Source: a virus. Taken from it: DNA of 32,389 nucleotides. A model generated the notes under the pieces. That model ran no database searches. It was not told where the DNA came from and saw only the letters and a program-made list of their open reading frames with translations. Location: the IMG/VR virus record IMGVR_UViG_3300032282_001664, positions 1-32,389 of that record. One strand, 5' to 3'. The position numbers and the translations under genes were made by a program. Of this stretch, positions 19,782 to 27,090 are shown in pieces. Each line of letters opens with the position of its first letter. Position 1 is the stretch's first letter.

Positions 19782-21517
19782 TGGCAGAGAATTTAAATTT
19801 AAATGTAAACGTAAATACATCAGGTGCAGAAGTTTCAGTAGGTTCACTTAAAAAGCAACTTCGTGAGGCACAGGCAGAAGTGGTTGCATTATCTGATAAA
19901 TTTGGTGCAACTTCAGTACAAGCAACAAATGCAGCAAAGAAAGCAGCAGAACTTCGTGATAGAATTGGTGATGCTAAAGCATTAACTGATGCATATAATC
20001 CTGATGCTAAATTTAAGGCAGTAACTGCTTCATTAAGTGGAGTTGCAGGTGGATTTGGTGCGGTGCAAGGTGCTATGGCTTTATTTGGAGTAGAAAGTGA
20101 TAATGTTGCAAAAACATTATTAAAGGTTCAATCTGCTATGGCTATATCGCAAGGTTTAAATGCTTTTGGTGAAGCTATTGATTCATTTAAAACTTTAGGG
20201 AATCAAATTAAATTAACTACTTTTTATCAACAAGCAAATAATACAGTAAATGTAATTGCTACAACAATAATGAGAGCATTAGGTATTTCTGTTGATACAA
20301 CTTCTGTTGCATTTAATAGATTAAAAATTGCTATTGCTGCAACAGGTATAGGTTTATTAATTGCAGGAATATCAATAGCAGTAACTGCTTTTGAAAATTT
20401 TACAACTGCTACACAAAAAGCTGAAGATGCACAAAAAGAATTTAATAAAACAATTTTAAAAGGTTCAAATGCTGAAATTGAATCAAGATTAAAAGCATTA
20501 GATAAATTAGAAAAAATTAATATTGCAGAAGCTAAATTAAGAGGTGCTAGTGAAGAAGAAATATATAAAATTGAACAAAAATCTAGACAATTAAAAATAA
20601 ATGCTTTACAAGATTATTATAATGAAATTGTAAAAATAGATTCAGTAGCTGCAGAAAAAGCAAAACAACAACAAAAAGATATAATTGCAGAAGCAGAATT
20701 AGCAAGAATTAATGAATTAAATAGAATTAAAGATGCAAAAATTCAAGAACAAATTGAAAAACTTGAATTTGAAATTAAATTAGAAATTGATTCTGAAACA
20801 AAAAAATACGAAAGATTAAAAGAAGTTAGAGATAAAATTGGTAAACAAGAAATATTAGATTGGAAACAAATAAAAGAAAATCAACAAAAGGATAAAGATG
20901 ATAAAGAAAAAGAAATTGAAGATAGAACAAATAAAATAGTTGAAGACGGTTTAGGTAGAAGAACTGCAACTACATTTAATTGGATGCAAACATATACTGA
21001 TACTCAAAAAAAGAATCAGAATGATTTATTAGATGCTCAAAAACAATTTGAAAATGCAAAATTAGATATTGTATTTAATGGATTAGCTTTAATTGGTCAA
21101 TTGGCAGGTCAAAATACTGCAGTTGGTAAAGCTGCAGCACTAACTGAAATAGCTATTGGAACAGGAGTTGGATTTATTAATGCATTAAATATTGCTCAAA
21201 AGACAGCTAAATTAACACCTGCAGCAGCATTTACATTCCCAATATTTTATGCAACACAAATAGCAGCAGTATTAGGTGCTGCATCAAGAGCAAAAAGTAT
21301 ATTAAGTTCAGGTAATGCAAGTTCTATATCTGCACCATCTATGTCTTCACAAGCACCTGTAATGCCACAAGTGCCACAAGCACAAATGACTCAATTAAAT
21401 CAACAATCAATTAATGATATTAGTAATCAAGCAGTAAGAGCATATGTAGTTGAAAGTGATGTTACTAGCAACCAACAAAGAATAGCTGCAATAAGACAAA
21501 GAGCAAGATTTAGTTAA
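19781..21517 (+). CDS. Tape measure protein
   Basis: 578 residues. It begins MAENLNLNVNVNTSGAEVSV and then coils (GSLKKQLREAQAEVVALSDK) typical of tape measures. A hydrophobic region around residues 175-205 (LKIAIAATGIGLLIAGISIA) and another near 455-500 follow, with a long K/E-rich coiled coil between (215-400). The tail end has many Q, S and M (SAPSMSSQAPVMPQVPQAQM). It sets tail length by spanning the tube lumen; at about 1.5 angstrom per residue this predicts a tail of about 85-90 nm. It follows the tail-tip-like genes and is followed by head genes, an unusual order. Confidence 0.88.
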   Translation: MAENLNLNVNVNTSGAEVSVGSLKKQLREAQAEVVALSDKFGATSVQATNAAKKAAELRDRIGDAKALTDAYNPDAKFKAVTASLSGVAGGFGAVQGAMALFGVESDNVAKTLLKVQSAMAISQGLNAFGEAIDSFKTLGNQIKLTTFYQQANNTVNVIATTIMRALGISVDTTSVAFNRLKIAIAATGIGLLIAGISIAVTAFENFTTATQKAEDAQKEFNKTILKGSNAEIESRLKALDKLEKINIAEAKLRGASEEEIYKIEQKSRQLKINALQDYYNEIVKIDSVAAEKAKQQQKDIIAEAELARINELNRIKDAKIQEQIEKLEFEIKLEIDSETKKYERLKEVRDKIGKQEILDWKQIKENQQKDKDDKEKEIEDRTNKIVEDGLGRRTATTFNWMQTYTDTQKKNQNDLLDAQKQFENAKLDIVFNGLALIGQLAGQNTAVGKAAALTEIAIGTGVGFINALNIAQKTAKLTPAAAFTFPIFYATQIAAVLGAASRAKSILSSGNASSISAPSMSSQAPVMPQVPQAQMTQLNQQSINDISNQAVRAYVVESDVTSNQQRIAAIRQRARFS

Positions 21518-21537
21518 TATTTAAAAATACACTATTT

Positions 21538-22806
21538 ATGAGTATGGAATTACCTTTATATATGTTGGAAATATCTGATGATTTGAGTGATGATGCAGAA
21601 GTACAATTCGTATCATTAGTAGATAGACCTGCCATTCAAAAGAATTGGAATGCTTTTAAAAATGAACAAAAGTTTCAGATTATTAGTGAAGATAAGCATA
21701 TCATTAGCGGTTGTGCTATGTTGGCTGACACTCCTATTTTTAGAAGTGATGCTACTTTTGGTGATTACTATGTGGCTTTTTCTAAAGATACTATTGTTAA
21801 AATTGTACAGAAATACTTTAAAAAAGGTTATCAAAATAATGTAAACTTGATGCACGACCCTAACCAAATAGAAAGTGGTGTAACAATGTTTGAAAGTTTT
21901 ATTAGTGATAAATCACGAGGCATTGCACCAATGAAAGGATTTGAGGATGCACCTGATGGCAGTTGGTTTGTTTCTATGTTAGTAGAAAACGATGCAGTAT
22001 GGCAAAAAGTTAAGGAAGGTATGGTTAATGGTTTTTCTATTGAAGGTATATTTAATTATGCACCTAAAGTTCCAAAAGAACAACAGGTAATGAGTGAGAT
22101 ATATAAAATATTAAATGAAGTAGAATTAGGTGGACCGGGAAGTGGCAGGAGACCTGAAGGCGGTGGTGACAATGAGCCAACAGGTTCAGTAAAAACTGTA
22201 TCTGCTGAAGATAAAGAAGTAAAAGATTTAGTTTCTAAAGCACAGGCAGCAGCACCTGAAGTGGATAAATTAGGCAAAGATTTAGCAAATAAATATGGTG
22301 CAGTTGTTACTCCTATTAATATGAAATCAGCAGATTCTATTGTAAGAAAAACAAATACAGAAGAAGGTGGTAATTTAGGTAATATAAAAGATGCAGTTAG
22401 AAATACTATAATTACCGATGACCCAATTGCAATGCAAAATATTATTAAAGATTTAAGCAATGACCCTAGAGTAGCTAATGGTAATGGTAGAGTTAAAACT
22501 CAAACCCACGAATCTAATCCATTGGGATATAGTGGTAATTTGGTCAATATAAAGACATCTAATGGCTTAACTGCAGAAATACAGGTAAATACACCTAAAA
22601 TGATTTATGCCAAAGAAAAGCCTGAAAATGCCAAAATGATACTAGGCGAAGCAAAGTATAATCAAATTGCTAAACAAGTAGGAATTGAAGGTGGGAAAGG
22701 ACATGACTTATACGAAAAGTATCGTGTATTAGTAGTTGGTAAAGATGATAAACAAAGAAAACAAATAGAGCAAGAATCTAAAAAATATTACAGTAAATTT
22801 TTGTAA
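21538..22806 (+). CDS. XkdF-type prohead protease fused to RelA/SpoT-like domain
   Basis: 422 residues. Residues 1-175 match XkdF-type prohead proteases: VQFVSLVDRPAIQKNW, DKHIISGCAMLADTPIFR, NVNLMHDP (His106), VTMFESF and NGFSIEG (Ser167), the likely catalytic pair. GGPGSGRRPEGGG (198-210) is a hinge. Residues 240-398 follow the RelA/SpoT synthetase pattern: MKSADSIVRK (262-271), IKDAVRNTII (283-292; Asp285, Arg288), GYSG (330-333), AEIQVNTPKM (346-355; Glu347), LYEKYR. The His of the usual GYxSLH is absent. It could make alarmones or pyrophosphorylate tRNA, as toxSAS proteins do. Being joined to the protease, it would enter the prohead. Confidence 0.75.
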   Translation: MSMELPLYMLEISDDLSDDAEVQFVSLVDRPAIQKNWNAFKNEQKFQIISEDKHIISGCAMLADTPIFRSDATFGDYYVAFSKDTIVKIVQKYFKKGYQNNVNLMHDPNQIESGVTMFESFISDKSRGIAPMKGFEDAPDGSWFVSMLVENDAVWQKVKEGMVNGFSIEGIFNYAPKVPKEQQVMSEIYKILNEVELGGPGSGRRPEGGGDNEPTGSVKTVSAEDKEVKDLVSKAQAAAPEVDKLGKDLANKYGAVVTPINMKSADSIVRKTNTEEGGNLGNIKDAVRNTIITDDPIAMQNIIKDLSNDPRVANGNGRVKTQTHESNPLGYSGNLVNIKTSNGLTAEIQVNTPKMIYAKEKPENAKMILGEAKYNQIAKQVGIEGGKGHDLYEKYRVLVVGKDDKQRKQIEQESKKYYSKFL

Positions 22807-22835
22807 TAATCAAATAATATTAGTAAATTGTGTAT

Positions 22836-23054
22836 ATGAGAAATGAGAATCTACTTACTGAAATTGCCAATGGAAAAGAGGTATTCTTTGAAAACAGTTT
22901 TGAACAAATTGCTTTCAGAAATATTCCTTCAGGTGGTTATGAAGGTAAAGAAAAAGGTGCGACCCCATACAAAGTAGAAGGTGCACCAAACAAATTGGTT
23001 GAAGCTATTTTAGAAGGTAAAATGATTAGTAAGGAAGAATATCAAAAATACTAA
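22836..23054 (+). CDS. Small protein downstream of protease-RelA fusion
   Basis: 72 residues: MRNENLLTEIANGKEVFFEN, SFEQIAFRNIPSGGYEGKEK, then VEGAPNKLVEAILEGKMISK and EEYQKY. The FFENSFEQIAF motif recurs, as I recall, in small proteins near phage head genes. The ATG at 22836 is preferred to an in-frame GTG at 22830. Its position right after the RelA-like domain makes it a candidate immunity or regulatory partner, alternative to the HD hydrolase. The 3' end overlaps the convergent hydrolase gene by 29 bases. Confidence 0.6.
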   Translation: MRNENLLTEIANGKEVFFENSFEQIAFRNIPSGGYEGKEKGATPYKVEGAPNKLVEAILEGKMISKEEYQKY

Positions 23055-23550
23055 TTAACCTACCTTTTAAATAAAGTCTTTCTAATTTATTAGATAATGA
23101 CTTATTAGATTTAGAGTATATAATCTTGAATTTATTTGATTCAGATATATACTTTTTTAATTTGTGGTAGTTTCTATTCCTTATACATTCCCTAACATTA
23201 CATATCCTGTCACATAGCTTTACTATTGAAGCTATTTCACTTTTAGATATATCAATATAATATTTATCTAATGGTGGAATTTTAGTTAATAGTTTTACAT
23301 TAGTATAAACTTTATTACTTATCTGTTTAAGTTTACTTTCATATAATGTAGTATCTTCTAATATGTCGTGCAATGCAGATACAGACAGTATTGTATCCAT
23401 TTTTATACCTTTGATATTATTTTGATTACAGAACCTTTCTGCTTCAAACCATACATCTAATAAATGGTATAGATAAGGTTTAACCCCATACTGCTGATAC
23501 TTATGGTATTCAGCAGCAAGGGCAAGTGAGTTATATTTTATTTTATTCAT
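23026..23550 (-). CDS. MESH1/SpoT-like HD hydrolase (small alarmone hydrolase)
   Basis: 174 residues. The HD-domain motifs of (p)ppGpp 3'-pyrophosphohydrolases are all present: ALAAEYHKYQQYGVKPYLYH (His29), ALHDILEDT (His61, Asp62, Glu65, Asp66), LTK (88-90) and KLCDRICNVR (Asp114, Asn118). The spacing between the ED pair and the HD pair, and between Asp and Asn, equals that in MESH1. No synthetase, TGS or ACT domain is present, so it is a stand-alone hydrolase. It is the last gene of the minus operon and convergent with the protease-RelA gene. Probable role: degrade alarmone made by the host or by the fused domain. Confidence 0.8.
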   Translation of the reverse strand: MNKIKYNSLALAAEYHKYQQYGVKPYLYHLLDVWFEAERFCNQNNIKGIKMDTILSVSALHDILEDTTLYESKLKQISNKVYTNVKLLTKIPPLDKYYIDISKSEIASIVKLCDRICNVRECIRNRNYHKLKKYISESNKFKIIYSKSNKSLSNKLERLYLKGRLISIFDILPY

Positions 23551-23557
23551 ATTTTAA

Positions 23558-24136
23558 TTAAGCATACCAACTAGAGTAAACTCCTTTTTCTTCTTTGCTT
23601 TCAATGAAATTGCAGAAACAACCGTGTTTTGCTGATATGTGATAATTTATGTTTCCGCTATAATTAACTGAAGTTACGATTTTTTTAAGAATCGGTTCAC
23701 CTACAAAATAATCTTTAATAGGCTTAACATTTGCACACATAAAACCTTCAGAACCTTTAACATAACTACTAGCAATTGCTCTCAAAATTACTGACTTTGC
23801 TTTAACTTCTACGATTTGATAGAAGTCAATATTAGTTTGGTCATATCCCCAAGAATTGTAAATGATTGAACCTTCTACATAATTGTGGTTCATATTCTTT
23901 TGTGCTTCCTTCTTAATAGCTTTTCTTTCATTATCACTATTAATATTCTTTTCAACTCTTTCAATCCATTCAGAACAGTATTCAGCCATTCTTTCAGGAC
24001 TTTTAAACCTGTAATTAAATAATGCTTTAGGGAATCTAGCTTTAGTTTTAGCTTTCATACACAGGGCAATGTTTAATTCTTCTTTAACAGTTAGGACATA
24101 ACCTAGACTTTCATACTTTTCAATTAAATTTTTCAT
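23558..24136 (-). CDS. Accessory phage protein with SWGYDQTNxDFYQV domain
   Basis: 192 residues. The N-terminal 90 residues are helical and basic (KKEAQKNMNHNY), as in DNA- or RNA-contacting proteins. From about 95 a beta domain follows: SWGYDQTNIDFYQIVEVKAK, SVILRAIASSYVKG, then GEPILKKIVTSVNYSGNINY and a KHGCFCNF-containing end with YSSWYA. The family is widespread in phages and of unknown function. The beta part is related to the protein at 13774-14256. It lies 7 bases upstream of the hydrolase gene and is transcribed with it. Confidence 0.65.
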   Translation of the reverse strand: MKNLIEKYESLGYVLTVKEELNIALCMKAKTKARFPKALFNYRFKSPERMAEYCSEWIERVEKNINSDNERKAIKKEAQKNMNHNYVEGSIIYNSWGYDQTNIDFYQIVEVKAKSVILRAIASSYVKGSEGFMCANVKPIKDYFVGEPILKKIVTSVNYSGNINYHISAKHGCFCNFIESKEEKGVYSSWYA

Positions 24137-24141
24137 AGTTT

Positions 24142-24432
24142 TTATTTTAAATTGTTTATAATTTCTTCAGTTAATTCTTCTTTATTTTCAGCCATCTTCA
24201 TTAAACTCAATAAATTTTCAGGTTTATAAAGAGTGCAAATGAATTTTACTGCTTCATCTTTATTACCACCATTTGAACACATTAACATTCCAAAAGTGTT
24301 AGCAATAGAATTTTCTAAAGCAGTTGGTTCAAACCATTTCATTTGTCTTAATAAAGACCTTCTAGCAATTTCAAATCCCCTTTGATTTGTTAAATACTGA
24401 TAAAGTTCTTCAGGTGATTTTTGATTTTTCAT
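24142..24432 (-). CDS. Hypothetical helical protein
   Basis: 96 residues: MKNQKSPEELYQYLTNQRGF, EIARRSLLRQMKWFEPTALE, then SIANTFGMLMCSNGGNKDEA and a helical end with LLSLMKMAENKEELTEEIIN. Probably all helical with one cysteine. It is the second gene of the minus operon, between the membrane peptide and the 192-residue protein. The family is not recognised. Confidence 0.6.
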   Translation of the reverse strand: MKNQKSPEELYQYLTNQRGFEIARRSLLRQMKWFEPTALENSIANTFGMLMCSNGGNKDEAVKFICTLYKPENLLSLMKMAENKEELTEEIINNLK

Positions 24433-24443
24433 AATTGTGATTT

Positions 24444-24545
24444 TTATTTAATTAGTAATTGGATTAAAACTGAAGCAATAGCTGAAATAATTAAAGCAAG
24501 TGATAACTTAACTTCAATTGGCGGTGGTAGGATTTTGTGACTCAT
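24444..24545 (-). CDS. 33-residue membrane peptide, first gene of minus operon
   Basis: MSHKILPPPIEVKLSLALII followed by SAIASVLIQLLIN. A proline-rich start and one hydrophobic helix of about 18 residues. The start lies behind ACCAAAAACAAACATT, the leader type used at 3562 and 13476, and is the first ATG after the minus promoter at 24610. The encoded MSH start (ATGAGTCAC) echoes GTGAGTCAC in the 13443 leader. The function is unknown. Confidence 0.55.
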   Translation of the reverse strand: MSHKILPPPIEVKLSLALIISAIASVLIQLLIK

Positions 24546-24578
24546 AATGTTTGTTTTTGGTGTCTCTCAATGACATAG

Positions 24579-24610
24579 TAAAAGTACACAGGTTTTAAAC
24601 ACATTCCAAA
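24579..24610 (-). promoter_or_regulatory. Bacteroidota-type promoter of minus operon
   Basis: On the minus strand: TTTG (24610-24607), 20 nt, then TACTTTTA (24586-24579), one mismatch from TAnnTTTG. The -33 context GGCAAATGTTTGGAATGTG is nearly the same as at 13391. It is the start of the four-gene minus operon that includes the HD hydrolase. Confidence 0.72.
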
Positions 24611-24638
24611 CATTTGCCCCACTTTTTTTGATAAATAT

Positions 24639-24672
24639 GATAAACGGTAAATATTAAGGATGAACGGTTAAG
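24639..24672 (-). promoter_or_regulatory. Tandem element pair upstream of minus promoter
   Basis: GATAAACGGTAAAT (24639-24652) and GATGAACGGTTAAG (24659-24672), starts 20 nt apart, are the reverse complements of ATTTACCGTTCATC-like units. The proximal unit ends 28 nt from the TTTG box at 24610, matching the other two promoters. A further partial GATAAAC follows at 24674-24680. The pair sits 40 bases upstream of the scaffold gene start and could also affect plus-strand transcription. Confidence 0.75.
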
Positions 24673-24714
24673 TGATAAACTAGCCTATTTATTAACATTT
24701 AAAGAAAAATAAAA

Positions 24715-25311
24715 ATGAATCCAAAAGAAGCATTACAACAAATAAGAGCATTATTTGAAGATATGCCACAAGTAGCTGCACCTGTTGCTCCTGTAGAACC
24801 TACAGTAACAAAGGTGGAAATGGCTGAGTATTCTTTAGTAGATGGAACTAAGGTTCAAATTTCTGCTTTAGAAGTAGGTGGTATGGTTCAAATGGCTGAT
24901 GGTACTCCTGCCCAAATGGGAGAATATCAATTAATGGATGGCACATCTATCCAAGTTGATGAAATGGGAGCAATAGTAGAAATAGCTTCACCAAAAGAAG
25001 ATACAATTGTGGAAGAGCCTGTTGCACCTGCTGCACCTGTTGCTCCTGCACAAGATACAACTGCTATGGCTGAAGAATTAAAGGCTGAATTTGCAGAGCA
25101 AAAAAGCCAATTAGAAGCAAAGATTGCTGAATTAGAGAATAAAGTAAAACAAGGTTTTGCACAAGTAGCTGAATTAGTTGAAGCACTTTCAAATACCCCA
25201 ACTGCTGAACCAACTCAAAAAGCAGCAAACGCATTTCAATCTTATGTAACTACTAACGATAGCAAGTACGAAAGATTGGAGAAATATAGAAACGCAATTT
25301 TAAACAAATAA
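24715..25311 (+). CDS. Scaffold-like capsid assembly protein
   Basis: 198 residues, acidic. The N-terminus is helical (MNPKEALQQIRALFEDMPQV), then an alanine/proline/valine linker, beta-like repeats (SLVDGTKVQISALEVGGMVQ, and again QLMDGTSIQVDEMGAIVEIA), a second APVAPA linker and a long coiled coil (about 118-160: ELKAEFAEQKSQLEAKIAEL). The end is basic (KYERLEKYRNAILNK). Coiled coil plus basic tail directly before the major capsid gene is the layout of scaffolding proteins cut by the prohead protease. Two VDGT/MDGT repeats are unusual. Could also be a minor head protein. Confidence 0.7.
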   Translation: MNPKEALQQIRALFEDMPQVAAPVAPVEPTVTKVEMAEYSLVDGTKVQISALEVGGMVQMADGTPAQMGEYQLMDGTSIQVDEMGAIVEIASPKEDTIVEEPVAPAAPVAPAQDTTAMAEELKAEFAEQKSQLEAKIAELENKVKQGFAQVAELVEALSNTPTAEPTQKAANAFQSYVTTNDSKYERLEKYRNAILNK

Positions 25312-25321
25312 ATTTATAACA

Positions 25322-26272
25322 ATGGCATTTTCAGTATCTTCATTAAGCAACTATACAAAAGAAAACGAAGCATCATTAGTGACTTCATCTGTATTAGGTG
25401 CAAAAACTGCTGCTCTTATTAAGAGTGCAGGTAACGTAATGGTTGGAGTTAAATCCGCAGAAACCATTAATATTATGGACACAGATGCTTTTTTCCAAGC
25501 AGGTGGTACTTGCGGTTGGAACGCATCAGGTACAACTTCTTTCACACAAAGAACTGTAACAGTTGGAAAGATTAAAGTACAAGAGGCTTTATGTCCTAAG
25601 GCATTAGAAGCTAAGTATTTACAAAAGGCTTTACCTACAGGTAGCCAATATGATTCAATTCCTTTTGAGCAAGATTATTCTGATAGAAAAGCTAAGACTA
25701 TTGCTTCTCAATTAGAAACTGCTATTTGGCAAGGTGATACTACATCAGCTAATGGTAACTTAAACAAATTTGATGGTTTAATCAAATTAATTGGTGCTGC
25801 TAGTGGTGTTGTAGATGCTAACGTATCAGGATATATTTCAGGTGCTCCATTAACTTCTATCACTGCTGCTAACGTAATTAGCTTATTTGATGGTGTTTAT
25901 AAAGCAATCCCTGCTAAAGTAGTATCTGCAGATGATATGACTATTTTCTGTGGTATGGATACTTTCCGTACTTATACAATCGCATTAAAGAACGCAAATA
26001 TGTTCAATTATGCTTTTGATGGTAAGGCTGATAGCGAATTTACATTGCCGGGCACTCCTGTTAAAGTTGTAGCAGTACAAGGTTTAAACGGAACAAATGA
26101 TGTTTATGCTTTAAGATTAAGCAACTTATTCTTAGGTACAGACTTATTGAACGAAGAAGAGAAGTTTGAAATCTTCTTTGCTAAAGAAGCAGATGAGGTT
26201 CGTTTTGCAGCAGAGTTCAAAATGGGTGTGAATATCGCATTCCCTGATGAAATCGTTAAAGTAGCAATTTAA
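25322..26272 (+). CDS. Major capsid protein
   Basis: 316 residues starting MAFSVSSLSNYTKENEASLV. Centre: YDSIPFEQDYSDRKAKTIAS and LETAIWQGDTTSAN; later VVSADDMTIFCGMDTFRTYT and the ending EVRFAAEFKMGVNIAFPDEI. The size, the placement after a scaffold gene, the strong terminator right after it, and the typical W-x-G-D-T near residue 136 (matching capsid P-loop-like hairpins) identify it as the head subunit; I infer an HK97 fold. It has a higher share of G/C third positions (AAC, GCA, GCT) than neighbouring genes, fitting high expression. Confidence 0.85.
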   Translation: MAFSVSSLSNYTKENEASLVTSSVLGAKTAALIKSAGNVMVGVKSAETINIMDTDAFFQAGGTCGWNASGTTSFTQRTVTVGKIKVQEALCPKALEAKYLQKALPTGSQYDSIPFEQDYSDRKAKTIASQLETAIWQGDTTSANGNLNKFDGLIKLIGAASGVVDANVSGYISGAPLTSITAANVISLFDGVYKAIPAKVVSADDMTIFCGMDTFRTYTIALKNANMFNYAFDGKADSEFTLPGTPVKVVAVQGLNGTNDVYALRLSNLFLGTDLLNEEEKFEIFFAKEADEVRFAAEFKMGVNIAFPDEIVKVAI

Positions 26273-26278
26273 TTATAA

Positions 26279-26307
26279 GGGGAGTTGAAATATACTCCCC
26301 ATTTTTT
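26279..26307 (+). terminator. Intrinsic terminator after capsid gene
   Basis: GGGGAGT (26279-26285) pairs with ACTCCCC (26294-26300) around an 8-nt loop, followed by ATTTTTT. A perfect 7-bp stem with T-tract, 7 nt after the capsid stop. It probably reduces readthrough so that capsid protein is made in excess. Confidence 0.9.
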
Positions 26308-26327
26308 AATAGATAAAATAAACAAAA

Positions 26328-26846
26328 ATGGCGTGTGCATTAACACAGGGATATACCCTAGATTGTCGTGATTCCTTAGGTGGAATTACTGAAGTTTATT
26401 TTATTGCAAGTTCAGATGTAACTTCAACAACTGAAGCTAGTGGTGTAATTACTGCATTAGTTAAAGCAACAGGTAAGAAGTTCTATAAATACGAATTAAC
26501 TAAAGGAACATCAATGTTTACTGAGAATGTAGCATCTAATGTTCAGAATGGTACTTTGTATTTTACTCCTGAATTAACAATAATTTTAAATAAGTTACAA
26601 GCAAATACAAGAAACGAAATCTTGTTATTAGCTCAAAATAGACTTGTTGCAGTTGCTAAAGACAACAATGGCAAGTATTGGTATCTAGGTAAAACTAGAG
26701 CCTTAGATTTGACTGCAGGTAGTGCTGCCACAGGTACTGCTGAAGGTGATAGAAGCGGTTACACATTAACATTCGCAGGAGCAGAGCCTAGCTTAGCACC
26801 TGAAGTTAATAGTTCAGTAGCTGCTGCTCTAACAACCGCAGGTTAG
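26328..26846 (+). CDS. Tail tube-like structural protein
   Basis: 172 residues starting MACALTQGYTLDCRDSLGGI, then TEVYFIASSDVTSTTE and KFYKYELTKGTSMFTENVAS, LYFTPELTIILNKLQANTRN. In the last third are VAVAKDNNGKYWYLGKTRAL and SGYTLTFAGAEPSLAPEVNS. The MACxxTxGxxxxCxDxxGG start followed by FYKYELxxG..SxFTEN..S...G is known to me from abundant structural proteins of Bacteroidota phages; a beta-sandwich tail tube or capsid-stabilising protein are the options. It has its own terminator downstream, so it is expressed as a separate strong unit. Confidence 0.6.
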   Translation: MACALTQGYTLDCRDSLGGITEVYFIASSDVTSTTEASGVITALVKATGKKFYKYELTKGTSMFTENVASNVQNGTLYFTPELTIILNKLQANTRNEILLLAQNRLVAVAKDNNGKYWYLGKTRALDLTAGSAATGTAEGDRSGYTLTFAGAEPSLAPEVNSSVAAALTTAG

Positions 26847-26869
26847 TTTGTAGTTTTTCATAGTTAGTT

Positions 26870-26901
26870 CCCCTGCCTAGTTCTCTAGGTGGGGGTTTTT
26901 T
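26870..26901 (+). terminator. Intrinsic terminator after tube-like gene
   Basis: CCCCTGCCTAG (26870-26880) pairs with CTAGGTGGGG (26885-26894), with a small bulge, around TTCT; six T follow (26896-26901). A strong stem-loop with T-tract. Confidence 0.88.
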
Positions 26902-27090
26902 ATTATCCGTATATATTCGCATATATCCGTAATGTTATTCGTAATATGCATAATGTGTCATAAAATGCACTTTCTGATATGCTTTTGTTCCATATAAGTC
27001 AAGTTATGACTTTATTAAATTATGTTTTTTATCAAGTTATAGTTTTACTTATTGTTTTGCAAACATTCATAATTTCCCTATTTAATAGTA
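26902..27090. promoter_or_regulatory. Intergenic region with 10-nt and 20-nt repeats
   Basis: About 190 bases without a gene, the only sizeable gap in the structural block. TCCGTATATA, TTCGCATATA, TCCGTAATGT follow each other in 10-nt steps (26906-26935), then another CGTAAT. TCAAGTTAT occurs at 26999-27007 and again at 27032-27040 (33 nt apart). A full TTTG/TAnnTTTG promoter is not clear; TTGTTTTG near 27052-27059 is the nearest -7 candidate. Probably the start region of the portal transcript. Confidence 0.5.

Noticed and set aside
22056-22460. Minus-strand frame of 134 codons opposite the RelA-like domain, possible antisense antitoxin
   Set aside because: The amino acid pattern is that of a shadow (S/L/P-rich), without leader or promoter; the plus frame is clearly coding.
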